DNA of 64,000 nt. Source: Deltaproteobacteria bacterium. GTDB taxonomy: Bacteria; Myxococcota_A; Polyangia; Polyangiales; JADJMO01. Where the stretch lies: assembly GCA_016182965.1 (NCBI GenBank), contig JACPFM010000091.1:62001-126000 (forward strand), in the 5' to 3' direction. The notes beneath the pieces are model-generated. The model made no database searches. It was not told the DNA's origin and worked only from the letters and a program-made list of their open reading frames with translations. Shown here in pieces: positions 25,832-33,260 of the stretch. Position 1 is the stretch's first letter. Every line of letters begins with the position of its first letter. A program made the position numbers and the translations under genes.

Positions 25832-26608
25832 TCACATCCCGCAGCGCGAGACCACGCCCGCGCACACCGCGCTCTTGCCGCGGATCACCAGATCGAGCGC
25901 GAAGGCACCCGGCGCGCCCTTGTCCATCGCCAGGCGGCCGATCACGGTCACCGTCTTGCCGACGTGCGGCGACCAGTCGAGCCGCACGACGTTCTCCACG
26001 CGCACGACGCCGCCGTCGGACAGCTTCACCGTCGCGTCGGCGCGGCTGGTGGTGGCGGTCGGCTTCAGCGCCTCGAGCGTCCCCACGATCTGCACCCAGC
26101 GGTCGACGCGCGGCGCGCTCATCGGCGTGGTCGACGCGACGGGCGGCGCCGGGATCTCGTCGGGCGGCCCCATCGTCTGACCGGGGGCGAGCTCGATTCG
26201 CTCGGGCTGGATGTGCGGCGCGAGCAGCGCCTGGATCTTCGTGTCGGGCGGTCCGGCGGTGATCACGCCGGTGACGCGCACGCGGCGGTCGGCGAACCCG
26301 AGCTCGTCGGCCACCGCGCCGTACCAGCGCGACACGCGCGTGCCGTCGGCGAGGACGATCCAGGTGAGGTGTCCGCCCTTGCCCTGCGCGATGGGATCGA
26401 TCTCGTAGAGACCCTCCACCACGACGCGGCGGCCGCCGTTGGCCGCGATGTCGCCGAGCACGCGCACGGTGGGGAGCGCCTCGGGCGTCTCGGCGATCGC
26501 GTCGCGCGCCTCGCCGGGCACCGCCACCGCGGCCGGCGGCTCGCGGCGACCGCACCCCGCGCCCGCGCCTCCCGCTGCGACAAGGGCGAGGAGCACGAGC
26601 GCGCGCAT
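25832..26608 (-). CDS. Lipoprotein of unknown function
   Basis: A 258-residue protein. The signal peptide ends GGAGAGCGRRE, a lipobox around Cys19. Two OB-like beta segments can be seen, RVRVTGVITAGPPDTKIQALLAPHI and VQIVGTLEALKPTATTSRADATVKLSDGGVVRVENVVRLDW, the second ending with KTVTVIGRL. Such repeats suggest nucleic-acid- or ligand-binding OB folds exported to the envelope, but no catalytic residues are visible. The Cys pair in SAVCAGVVSRCGM at the end may form a disulfide. It lies 12 bases upstream of the metallophosphoesterase stop codon on the same strand, so the two may be cotranscribed. Confidence 0.75.
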   Translation of the reverse strand: MRALVLLALVAAGGAGAGCGRREPPAAVAVPGEARDAIAETPEALPTVRVLGDIAANGGRRVVVEGLYEIDPIAQGKGGHLTWIVLADGTRVSRWYGAVADELGFADRRVRVTGVITAGPPDTKIQALLAPHIQPERIELAPGQTMGPPDEIPAPPVASTTPMSAPRVDRWVQIVGTLEALKPTATTSRADATVKLSDGGVVRVENVVRLDWSPHVGKTVTVIGRLAMDKGAPGAFALDLVIRGKSAVCAGVVSRCGM

Positions 26609-26620
26609 CTGCGCAGCGTA

Positions 26621-28120
26621 TCAGCCGCGGCCCGTCCCGTCGGGGCCGACGAACCGTCGCGGCTCGGCCGCTTCGGTGTCCCACGCGAGCAGGTCGGCGA
26701 CCGGTCCGTCCTCGCCGCGGCGGATCACCAGGTGCGTGCGCGGCGCGCGCCACACGTGGCTCGGGTCGTCGGGCTCCTCCTCGGCCCACGCGCCGACGTT
26801 GATGTACGTCGTCGAGGACCCCGCGACCTTGGCCTGCGCGGGGATGTGGGTGTGCCCCATCACCACGAACGCCACCGGGAAGAGCTTCGCGAGGTGCGCG
26901 GCGCGCTCGGCGAGCGCGTCGGTCGGGTCGATCTGCCGCGCGCGCGTGAGCTGCCGGTGCGCGAGCACCCACCCGACGACGATCGACGCGGGGAGCATCC
27001 AGGTGTGGTTGCCGTGGCGCGCCGCGACGGCGCCGGCGACGACCAGCGCGAGCGTGCAGAGCAGCCCGAGCGCCATCCGATCGATCAACACGCTGCCGAG
27101 GATGCCGCGGATCGATCGCGTGATCGGCGGCGTCTGCAGCGCGGCCAGGGCGCGCAGCCGGTCGGCGCCGATGCGCGTCGCCTCTGCCAGGAGCGCCACG
27201 CGCCGCTCGTGCTCTTCGCGGAGCGCCGCGGCGGCCTCGACGAAGTGCTCGCGACGCAGCCGCAGGAGCTCGAGGACGGCGCCGACGAAGCGCACGAGCA
27301 GCCTCCACATGCCGCCGAAGCCGAGCCGCATGCCCATCGCGACGTAATCGAAGAGGCCGAACGCCTCGTGTCCGTGCTCGCGCATGCCGCGCGTCGGTCG
27401 CACGACGCGACGCAGCAGCACCTCGCTGAAGCCCCGCATGATCCGCCGCGGGTCGAGCGGCGAATTGGGCGCCATCACGTGGTCGGTCGCGCAGTACGCG
27501 TCGTACTGGTGCCCGTGCTCGATGTAGGCGACGCCGTCGACGTAGAAGAACCACGGCTGGAACGCGACGCGCGCGTCGAAGGCCGCGTCGTGCAGGCCCG
27601 CAGCCTCGGCGTGGCCGCGGAGGATCTCGCGGAGCTCGTCCTTCACGCCGTCCCAGTGCAGCTCGAGATCGTGGTTGCCGTGCACCAGGGTGAGCGCGTG
27701 GCCGTGACCGACGAACTCAGCCATCGCCGCGAAGACGTCGACGTGACGCGCGGCGACGTGACGCAGCTTGGCGCGCGCGTGGTCCTCGGCGTTGCCGAGG
27801 CCGTACTGTTGCTCGTCTTCGTTGGGCGGCGTCGACAGGGCCTCGCCCTCGACGCGCACGGTCATGCCGATGAAATCGATGAGATCGCCCGCGACGACGA
27901 GGCGCCAACGGCCATCGGGCGCGGGCGCCTCGCGGTAGTGCCGAAGCAGACGGACGAGGTCTTCGTCGACGGCGCGTGCGCGGCGGATGCGGTCCTCGGG
28001 CGGGGTGAGGTCGTTCAGATCGCTCCCGAGGTGCACGTCCGACAGCACGAGGAGCGACTCGCCGGGGGCGGCGGTCGTCGGAGCGACGTGCTCGGGCAGG
28101 GGGCGTATGGACGGAGGCAC
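26621..28120 (-). CDS. Calcineurin-like metallophosphoesterase with central membrane segments
   Basis: A 499-residue protein. The dimetal phosphoesterase motifs appear in order: LSDVHLGSD, VAGDLIDF, VHGNHDLELH, EHGHQYD and, much later, MGHTHIPA. A helical insertion of about 230 residues lies between the fourth and fifth motifs. It contains two hydrophobic helices (MALGLLCTLALVVAGAVAA and WMLPASIVVGWVLA). Both metal-binding halves must therefore fold together around a membrane hairpin, which is uncommon for this fold. The substrate is unknown. GTG 28120 (MPPSIRPLPEH) is the start. It is divergent from rsgA across 241 bases that contain two GTGCAC copies (28172-28177, 28182-28187). Confidence 0.84.
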   Translation of the reverse strand: MPPSIRPLPEHVAPTTAAPGESLLVLSDVHLGSDLNDLTPPEDRIRRARAVDEDLVRLLRHYREAPAPDGRWRLVVAGDLIDFIGMTVRVEGEALSTPPNEDEQQYGLGNAEDHARAKLRHVAARHVDVFAAMAEFVGHGHALTLVHGNHDLELHWDGVKDELREILRGHAEAAGLHDAAFDARVAFQPWFFYVDGVAYIEHGHQYDAYCATDHVMAPNSPLDPRRIMRGFSEVLLRRVVRPTRGMREHGHEAFGLFDYVAMGMRLGFGGMWRLLVRFVGAVLELLRLRREHFVEAAAALREEHERRVALLAEATRIGADRLRALAALQTPPITRSIRGILGSVLIDRMALGLLCTLALVVAGAVAARHGNHTWMLPASIVVGWVLAHRQLTRARQIDPTDALAERAAHLAKLFPVAFVVMGHTHIPAQAKVAGSSTTYINVGAWAEEEPDDPSHVWRAPRTHLVIRRGEDGPVADLLAWDTEAAEPRRFVGPDGTGRG

Positions 28121-28349
28121 TCGACGTTGACTGGGTTCACGATCCGTACCGCACAGCGGTCACCGCGCGGAGTGCACGGTGGTGCACGCGAACGGCTGTC
28201 TTAGCGATGCGCCCGCGCACGCAGCGGTTGCTGCAGCGACATCACTGTCAGGGGTCGTCAAAGGGATGTCACGGCGGGTCGCGCGCGTCCGTGTCGCGTT
28301 GGTCACGTCTCCGTCACGAGCGGGTCCTTCGGTAACGCCCGGGGTCCGC

Positions 28350-28355
28350 TATTCT
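28350..28355 (+). promoter_or_regulatory. -10-like hexamer TATTCT, predicted leaderless start of rsgA
   Basis: TATTCT ends 6 bases before GTG 28362, and the intervening bases are all C. There is no ribosome binding site. A weak TTCGGT lies 16 bases upstream as a possible -35. Confidence 0.4.
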
Positions 28356-28361
28356 CCCCCC

Positions 28362-29441
28362 GTGATCGATCCCGTCCTCGCCGCCTGGGGCCTCGACGCG
28401 CGAATCGTCGCCGCGGCGGGTGAGCTGTCGCGGCGCGTCGCCGCGCCTCTTCACGCGCGCAGCGGCACACTGCTCGCGCGCGTCATCAGCGAAGATCGAC
28501 TCGGCTACGAGCTGATCACCGCGCGCGGCGAGCTGCGCGCCGTGCTCCCGGGGCGCATGCGACGCGCCGCGGCGGCGGGCGAGATCGATCGCCCGTCCGT
28601 CGGCGACTGGATCGTGGTCGAGGATCGACCCGGTGTGGACGGGCTGCCCGTGCTCGGCGTCGTGCCGCGCCGCACCAAGCTGTCGCGCAAGGCGTCGGGG
28701 CGCGAGGCCGTCGAGCAGATCGTCGGCGCGAACGTCGACGTCGCGTTCCTCGTGACGGCGCTCGACGGCGACTTCAGCGCGCGTCGCCTCGAGCGCTACC
28801 GCGCCGTGTGCGAGGAGGGCGGCGTGAAGCCCGTCGTCGTCGTGACCAAGATCGATCGGGTCGCCGACACGGCCGATGCGGTCGCCGAGGTGCATCGCGC
28901 CTTGCCCGGCGTGCCGCTCGTGCTCGTCAGCAACGTCACGGGCGCGGGCCTCGACGCGCTCGACGCATGGCTGACGCCCGGTCTGACCGTGGCCGCGCTC
29001 GGCTCGTCCGGCGTCGGCAAGTCGACGCTGATCAACCGCTGGATCGACGCGCCGCAGGCGACGCGCGCGCTCGACGCGCACGGGCTCGGGCGGCACACCA
29101 CGACCGCGCGCGCGTTGTTCCGCACGGCCAAGGGGGCGTTGCTGATGGACACGCCGGGGATGCGCGAGCTGGCGCTGTGGGAGGCCGACGGGGGGCTGCG
29201 TACCACCTTCGCGGAGCTCGAGGCGGTCGCCGCGCGCTGCAAGTTCCGCGACTGCTCGCACCAGGGGGAGCCCGGCTGCGCCATCCAGGCGGCGCTCGAC
29301 GAGGGGACCATCGCCGGGGACCGCGTCGACGCCTGGTCCAAGCTGCGGGGAGAGCTCGCCGGGACCGATCGCCGCACCCGCCGCGCCGAGCGCACCCTGT
29401 CGCGCGCCGTGCGGGCCGTGTCGAAGGACAAGAGACGCTGA
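28362..29441 (+). CDS. rsgA: Ribosome small subunit-dependent GTPase
   Basis: A 359-residue circularly permuted GTPase that acts late in 30S maturation. An N-terminal OB domain precedes the GTPase. G4 (VVTKIDRV) comes before G1 (GSSGVGKSTLINRW), and G3 (DTPGMREL) follows, as expected for the permuted order. The zinc-binding region CKFRDCSHQGEPGC is intact. GTG 28362 is chosen because the OB domain begins soon after it (VIDPVLAAWG); an upstream in-frame start would add 61 non-conserved residues. The start codon sits 6 bases from a -10-like TATTCT, which suggests a leaderless mRNA. A Lys/Arg-rich tail ends the protein. Confidence 0.94.
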   Translation: MIDPVLAAWGLDARIVAAAGELSRRVAAPLHARSGTLLARVISEDRLGYELITARGELRAVLPGRMRRAAAAGEIDRPSVGDWIVVEDRPGVDGLPVLGVVPRRTKLSRKASGREAVEQIVGANVDVAFLVTALDGDFSARRLERYRAVCEEGGVKPVVVVTKIDRVADTADAVAEVHRALPGVPLVLVSNVTGAGLDALDAWLTPGLTVAALGSSGVGKSTLINRWIDAPQATRALDAHGLGRHTTTARALFRTAKGALLMDTPGMRELALWEADGGLRTTFAELEAVAARCKFRDCSHQGEPGCAIQAALDEGTIAGDRVDAWSKLRGELAGTDRRTRRAERTLSRAVRAVSKDKRR

Positions 29442-29472
29442 ACGGGGGTTCCGTTCAGGGAGGCTTCTTGGT

Positions 29473-29886
29473 ATGTTCCGCGCGCCCATGAAGCAGGAAA
29501 CCCGCGCGAGCATCGGTCGTACGACCCGCGTCGTCGGCCGCCTGACAGGCGACGGCGACCTCCTCGTCGAAGGAAAGGTCGAGGGCGAGCTCTCGCTCCG
29601 CGGCCACGTCGAGGTGGCCGAAGGCGGGGTCGTCACCGCCCCCGTCGACGCCGGCGACCTCACGGTCGACGGCACCGTCGACGGAGACGTGGTCGCGCGC
29701 GGCGCGGTCGTGCTCAGGCCGACCGGCACGCTGCGCGGCGCCATCCGGGCGTCCCGCGTCGCCGTCGAGGAGGGCGCGCGCTTCACCGGCCGAATCGAGA
29801 TGGACGTCGAGCTCCCGGCGGAGCTCGCAGGTGCGCCCACGGCGGCGACGACCGAGACGCGTCGCGCGTCGAGCAAGCGAGGTTGA
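29473..29886 (+). CDS. Bactofilin (first of three tandem copies)
   Basis: A 137-residue protein. The bactofilin core is a right-handed beta helix of repeats with the pattern GxLxGDGDLLVEGKVEGEL, then LTVDGTVDGDVVARGAVVL and VEEGARFTGRIEMDV. Short unstructured ends flank it. Bactofilins polymerise into cytoskeletal filaments used for shape and chromosome segregation in this phylum. ATG 29473 has GGGAGG 9 bases upstream; ATG 29488 is an in-frame alternative. The next bactofilin starts one base after its stop, so translation is probably coupled. Confidence 0.9.
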   Translation: MFRAPMKQETRASIGRTTRVVGRLTGDGDLLVEGKVEGELSLRGHVEVAEGGVVTAPVDAGDLTVDGTVDGDVVARGAVVLRPTGTLRGAIRASRVAVEEGARFTGRIEMDVELPAELAGAPTAATTETRRASSKRG

Positions 29887-29887
29887 G

Positions 29888-30202
29888 ATGGCGAGCACGG
29901 TGATCGGAGCAGGGATCGTGATCGAGGGCGAGGTCGTCACCGAGGAGGACATCGCCATCCACGGCGTGCTCCGCGGTCGCATCGAGTCGAAGGACGCGGT
30001 CGCCATCGAGCAGGGCGCGACGGTCGAGGCCGACGTGACCGGGTCGGAGGTCTCCGTTGCCGGTCAGCTGACCGGCAACGTCAACGCCAGCGATCGCGTC
30101 GTCATCGCGACCGGCGCGCGCATGGTCGGCGACGTCAAGGCCGCGCGCTTCACGATCCAAGACGGCGCCCAGTTCAAGGGCCACGTCGACATGGAAGTCT
30201 GA
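29888..30202 (+). CDS. Bactofilin (second tandem copy, shortest)
   Basis: A 104-residue protein consisting almost only of the beta-helical core: GIVIEGEVVTEEDIAIHGVLRGRIESKDAVAIEQGATVEADV followed by three further turns ending GAQFKGHVDMEV. No N- or C-terminal extensions are present, unlike its neighbours. Three bases separate it from the next bactofilin. Three paralogous bactofilins in a row resemble the BacN-BacO-BacP arrangement described in Myxococcus, where they anchor a ParABS segregation scaffold; no ParA, ParB or PadC gene is visible here, so the parallel is partial. Confidence 0.9.
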   Translation: MASTVIGAGIVIEGEVVTEEDIAIHGVLRGRIESKDAVAIEQGATVEADVTGSEVSVAGQLTGNVNASDRVVIATGARMVGDVKAARFTIQDGAQFKGHVDMEV

Positions 30203-30205
30203 CCC

Positions 30206-30772
30206 ATGGCCCCCCATCGAACCGAGAGCGTCGTCGGCGAGAGCGTCTCCGTCACGGGCCGCATCACCGGCGACGGCGATCTCGAGGTCCGCGGTCGCGT
30301 CGACGGCGAGGTCGACGTGCGCGGCGATCTGACCATCGCCGACGGCGCGGTGCTCCGCGCGGCGCTCGCCGGCGCGCGCGTCACCATCCGCGGCGCCGTC
30401 CTCGGCGACGTGACCGGCACCGACGCGATCTTCCTCGACGCGTCCGCCCGCGTCGTCGGCAACCTGCGGGCCCCGCGCATCTCCATCGCGCTCGGCGCGC
30501 AGGTGCGTGGCGATCTCGACATGGGCGAGGTCATCGCCGGCGAGCGTCCCGCCGCGCGTCCGGCGCAGCGTCCCGCCGCGCAGCCCGCGGCGCGCCCTGC
30601 GGCACGTGCGCCGCTCCCGCCGGCCCGCCCGGTCGCGATGCCGCGCCAGAACCCGGCGCCGATCGCGATCGCAGCGCCCCCCCCGGCGCCTTCGGCCGCG
30701 CCGCGCACGCCGCCCGAGCCCGTCGTCCCCGCCATCAAGAAGGGCGCCAAGGCGGCGAAGAAGAAGGCCTGA
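30206..30772 (+). CDS. Bactofilin (third tandem copy) with Pro/Ala/Arg-rich tail and Lys-rich end
   Basis: A 188-residue protein. The core (about residues 8-108) has bactofilin turns such as GRITGDGDLEVRGRVDGEVDVRGDLTIADGAVL. An 80-residue tail follows, dominated by Pro, Ala and Arg, ending KKGAKAAKKKA. The same type of basic end is known in myxobacterial BacP, where it recruits partners; by analogy this copy may be the adaptor of the set. It is followed after one base by pyrE (GTG start), so the bactofilin run and pyrE probably form one transcript. Confidence 0.9.
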   Translation: MAPHRTESVVGESVSVTGRITGDGDLEVRGRVDGEVDVRGDLTIADGAVLRAALAGARVTIRGAVLGDVTGTDAIFLDASARVVGNLRAPRISIALGAQVRGDLDMGEVIAGERPAARPAQRPAAQPAARPAARAPLPPARPVAMPRQNPAPIAIAAPPPAPSAAPRTPPEPVVPAIKKGAKAAKKKA

Positions 30773-30773
30773 C

Positions 30774-31331
30774 GTGGCGTCGAACGATCGCGCGCGCCTG
30801 CTCGCGCTGCTCGTCGACCGCTCCTACGCCAAGCGCGACGTGGTGCTCGCCAGCGGGCGCCGCAGCGATTTCTTCATCGACTGCAAGCAGGCGGTGCTCA
30901 CCGCCGAGGGCCACGCGCTCGTCGGCAGCGTCATGCTCGACGCGCTCGGCGCCCTCACGCCTGCGCCGGTCGCCGTCGCCGGCGTCGAGCTCGGCGGGTG
31001 CCCGTTGGCCAGCGCCGTCGCGCTCGTGTCGTTCCAACAGGGCCGACCGCTCGACGCCATCTACGTGCGCAAGGAGGCCAAAGAGCACGGCTCGGCGCGG
31101 CAGCTCGAGGGCAATACCCGCCTGCCGCCCGGCAGCGCCGTGGTCATCCTCGAAGACGTCGTGACGACCGGCGGGTCGACCTTGAAGTGCGCCGAGAAGC
31201 TCCGCGCCGCCGGCTACGCGATCTCCGGCGTGGTCGCGCTCGTCGACCGCTCCGAGGGCGGCCGTGACGCGATCGAAGCGGCTGGGCTCGCGCTCGTGAC
31301 GTGCTTCACGAGGAATGATTTTCCTCATTGA
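30774..31331 (+). CDS. pyrE: Orotate phosphoribosyltransferase
   Basis: A 185-residue protein. It joins orotate to phosphoribosyl pyrophosphate in pyrimidine synthesis. The PRPP-binding loop is VVILEDVVTTGGSTLKCAEKL; other conserved parts are VVLASGRRSDFFIDCK, GVELGGCPLASAVAL and AIYVRKEAKEHGSARQLEGN. The start is GTG 30774, one base after the bactofilin stop. The chain ends soon after LVTCFTRNDFPH, as expected for a bacterial PyrE. It is likely cotranscribed with the bactofilins, an association that may be coincidental. Confidence 0.94.
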   Translation: MASNDRARLLALLVDRSYAKRDVVLASGRRSDFFIDCKQAVLTAEGHALVGSVMLDALGALTPAPVAVAGVELGGCPLASAVALVSFQQGRPLDAIYVRKEAKEHGSARQLEGNTRLPPGSAVVILEDVVTTGGSTLKCAEKLRAAGYAISGVVALVDRSEGGRDAIEAAGLALVTCFTRNDFPH

Positions 31332-31377
31332 ATCTTTCCGCGGTCTGGTGGGCTCCCACGCTGCGGAGGTCCCCACG

Positions 31378-31557
31378 ATGTGTCGACGAGTCACGTGTCC
31401 CCAGTGTGAGAAGCCCACGTTCGCCGGGTGCGGCATGCACGTCGAGCAGGTGCTCGGCGACGTCCCCCGCGACAAGCGCTGTCGCTGCAACGAGCCGACC
31501 GAGCACCGGCCGTCGAACGGCGGCGACGCCAGGCCCTGGTGGAAGCTCGGTAGCTGA
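31378..31557 (+). CDS. Small conserved cysteine-rich protein
   Basis: A 59-residue protein. It starts MCRRVTCPQCEKPTFAGCGMHVEQVLGDVP and then has CRCN. Five cysteines in CxxC and CG patterns plus His suggest a small zinc-binding protein. Short proteins beginning MCR.VTC..C....WAGCG.HV are, as I recall, common in Actinobacteria and other phyla without a known role. GGAGG lies 8 bases before ATG 31378. It lies 46 bases beyond pyrE on the same strand and 186 bases from the next convergent gene, with an inverted heptamer repeat between them. Confidence 0.8.
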   Translation: MCRRVTCPQCEKPTFAGCGMHVEQVLGDVPRDKRCRCNEPTEHRPSNGGDARPWWKLGS

Positions 31558-31611
31558 CAACGTCGCCGCAATTGCGGGCAGTCGGCTCGTGTCCGGCCGC
31601 GCGGACCGGGT

Positions 31612-31698
31612 CATCAGTCGTCAGTCTTCAGTCGTCAGCGCGCGACGAGAATCCTCTTCTTCGGTGGGCTGATGACTGACGACTGACGACTGACGACC
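31612..31698. repeat. Long inverted repeat of CGACTGA-type heptamers
   Basis: The left arm (31612-31638) and right arm (31669-31698) are built of a 7-base unit related to GACTGAC and its complement. The arms pair over 27 bases with about three mismatches around a 30-base loop. The gap of 186 bases lies between convergent genes (the small cysteine protein and pheA), so a terminator-like or barrier role is possible, but there is no run of T after the stem. Confidence 0.8.
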
Positions 31699-31743
31699 AG
31701 GTCGACACGGCGACAGGCACGGCCTTGTCCCGCAAGAGGCTGA

Positions 31744-32565
31744 TCACGCGCACGGGTAGGTGCCGAACACCCGGAGCGAGTGCGCGGCGTCGGCCAGCGC
31801 GCCGAGCGCGGCCTCGAGCGGATCGCCCGGCGCGCTGACGACGTCCGCGTAGAAGGCGTACTCGAACGGCCGGCCGGGCAGCGGGCGACTCTCGATGCGG
31901 GTCAGGTCGATCGCGCGATCGGAGAAGGCGCGAAGCGCCGCGCAGAGCGAGCCCGGGCGATGCGCGAGCGTGAAGACCAGCGTGGTCTTGCGCGGGCCGG
32001 AGCCGAGCGAGGGCGCCTCGTCGCCGCGACCGACCAGGAGGAAGCGGGTCCAGTTCTCGCGGTGATCCTCCACGTCCTCCGCGAGCACGGCGCCGCCGTA
32101 CCGCTGCGCGGCGCGACGCGAGCCGATGGCCGCCTCCTCGACGCTGCCCTTGGCGACCACGTCCGCGATCGCGCCGGCCGTGTTGTACGCCGCGACCGGC
32201 TCGATCGCCGGGTGCTCGCGGAAGAACCGCTCGCACTGAGCGAGCGCGATCGGGTGCGAGAGCACGCGGCGCAGCCCGTCGATCGTGGCGCCCGGCACCG
32301 AGACGAGCACGTGCGACACGCGCACCGTCGTCTCGCCGAGGATCCGTACGTCCTTGCGACCGAGCAGGTCGTAGACCGCCTGCACCGAGCCGGCGAGGGT
32401 GTTCTCGATGGGGAGCACGCCGAAGCGCGTGCGGCCGCTCGCGACGGCGTCGCACACCTCGTCGAACGTGGCCACCGGCACGCGCAGGGCGGCCTCGCCG
32501 CGCAGCGCGATCGCCGCCTCCTCCGAGAAGGCCCCCGGTACGCCCTGATACGCGATCTCGTCCAT
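31744..32565 (-). CDS. pheA: Prephenate dehydratase (monofunctional)
   Basis: A 273-residue protein. It converts prephenate to phenylpyruvate in phenylalanine synthesis. The dehydratase domain is intact: AYQGVPGAFSEEAA, GVLPIENTLAGSV, the catalytic NWTRFLLVG with Thr, and the C-terminal ACT domain with LAHRPGSLCAALRAFSDRAIDLTRIESRP, the ESRP phenylalanine-binding motif. There is no chorismate mutase domain. ATG 32565 gives MDEIAYQGVPGAF. A TACACT -10-like hexamer ends 19 bases upstream. A second, degenerate homologue with a chorismate mutase domain lies at 55048. Confidence 0.93.
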   Translation of the reverse strand: MDEIAYQGVPGAFSEEAAIALRGEAALRVPVATFDEVCDAVASGRTRFGVLPIENTLAGSVQAVYDLLGRKDVRILGETTVRVSHVLVSVPGATIDGLRRVLSHPIALAQCERFFREHPAIEPVAAYNTAGAIADVVAKGSVEEAAIGSRRAAQRYGGAVLAEDVEDHRENWTRFLLVGRGDEAPSLGSGPRKTTLVFTLAHRPGSLCAALRAFSDRAIDLTRIESRPLPGRPFEYAFYADVVSAPGDPLEAALGALADAAHSLRVFGTYPCA

Positions 32566-32617
32566 GGCATCGGCTCCGGCCGCCAGTGTACTGCCCGAAA
32601 GCACTCGGGCGCGCCTG

Positions 32618-33220
32618 TCAGTCGGCGCACTGGTGCCGGACCGGATCGCAGCGCTTGGGGGCGCAGTGCGCGTCGGTCGTGCAGCGCACGCAGGCGCCAT
32701 CGAGGCAGTAGGGCTCGTCCCCGTCGCAGTCGAAGGCGCCGAGGCACTCGACGCAAAGGCGCAGCGTCGGGCTGCAGCGCGGGCGATCGCTGATGCGCTC
32801 GCAGCTCTCCTCGGTGCAAGCGCATGCGCCGCGCGCGCCGTCGCACACCGGCAGCTCGGTGGTGCACGTGCCGCCGGTGTCGCCGCCGCAGCGCGGTCGG
32901 CAGCGGCGCGTCGTCGGATCGCACATCTCGTCCGGTTCGCAGTCGGCGTTGGCGCGGCACTCCACGCAGCGGTGCGACACGAGATCGCAGCGATTCTGGT
33001 CGCCCGAGGTGCAGTGGCGATCTTCGGCGCAGGGGACGCAGGCGCCGCTCGACGGATCGCAGTGCAGCGTGGAGAACGGGCAATCGGTGTCGGTGCGGCA
33101 GCCGGCGCCGTCGGCCGGAGCGTCACCGGGAGCGGCCGCGTCCGTCGGATCGGCGGCGAACCGGAGCTCGCCGTCGCAGGCGGCGATCAGGAGGGCCATC
33201 ACGACCAGACCTCGGCGCAC
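32618..33220 (-). CDS. Cysteine-rich lipoprotein
   Basis: A 200-residue protein. The signal peptide MRRGLVVMALLIAAC ends at lipobox Cys15. The mature part is a string of short cysteine segments of about 20-25 residues, each with the pattern C..D.DC......C....G.CV.C, for example CRTDTDCPFSTLHCDPSSGACVPC and CVECRANADCEPDEMCDPTTRRCRPRC. About 28 cysteines suggest many disulfides outside the cytoplasm. Such proteins are common in Myxococcota; no function is known. It lies 52 bases upstream of the pheA start on the minus strand, so read-through into pheA is possible. Confidence 0.78.
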   Translation of the reverse strand: MRRGLVVMALLIAACDGELRFAADPTDAAAPGDAPADGAGCRTDTDCPFSTLHCDPSSGACVPCAEDRHCTSGDQNRCDLVSHRCVECRANADCEPDEMCDPTTRRCRPRCGGDTGGTCTTELPVCDGARGACACTEESCERISDRPRCSPTLRLCVECLGAFDCDGDEPYCLDGACVRCTTDAHCAPKRCDPVRHQCAD

Positions 33221-33260
33221 GGTGCGATCGTACCCCGAGATCCGTTCTCACAGGCCCTCT

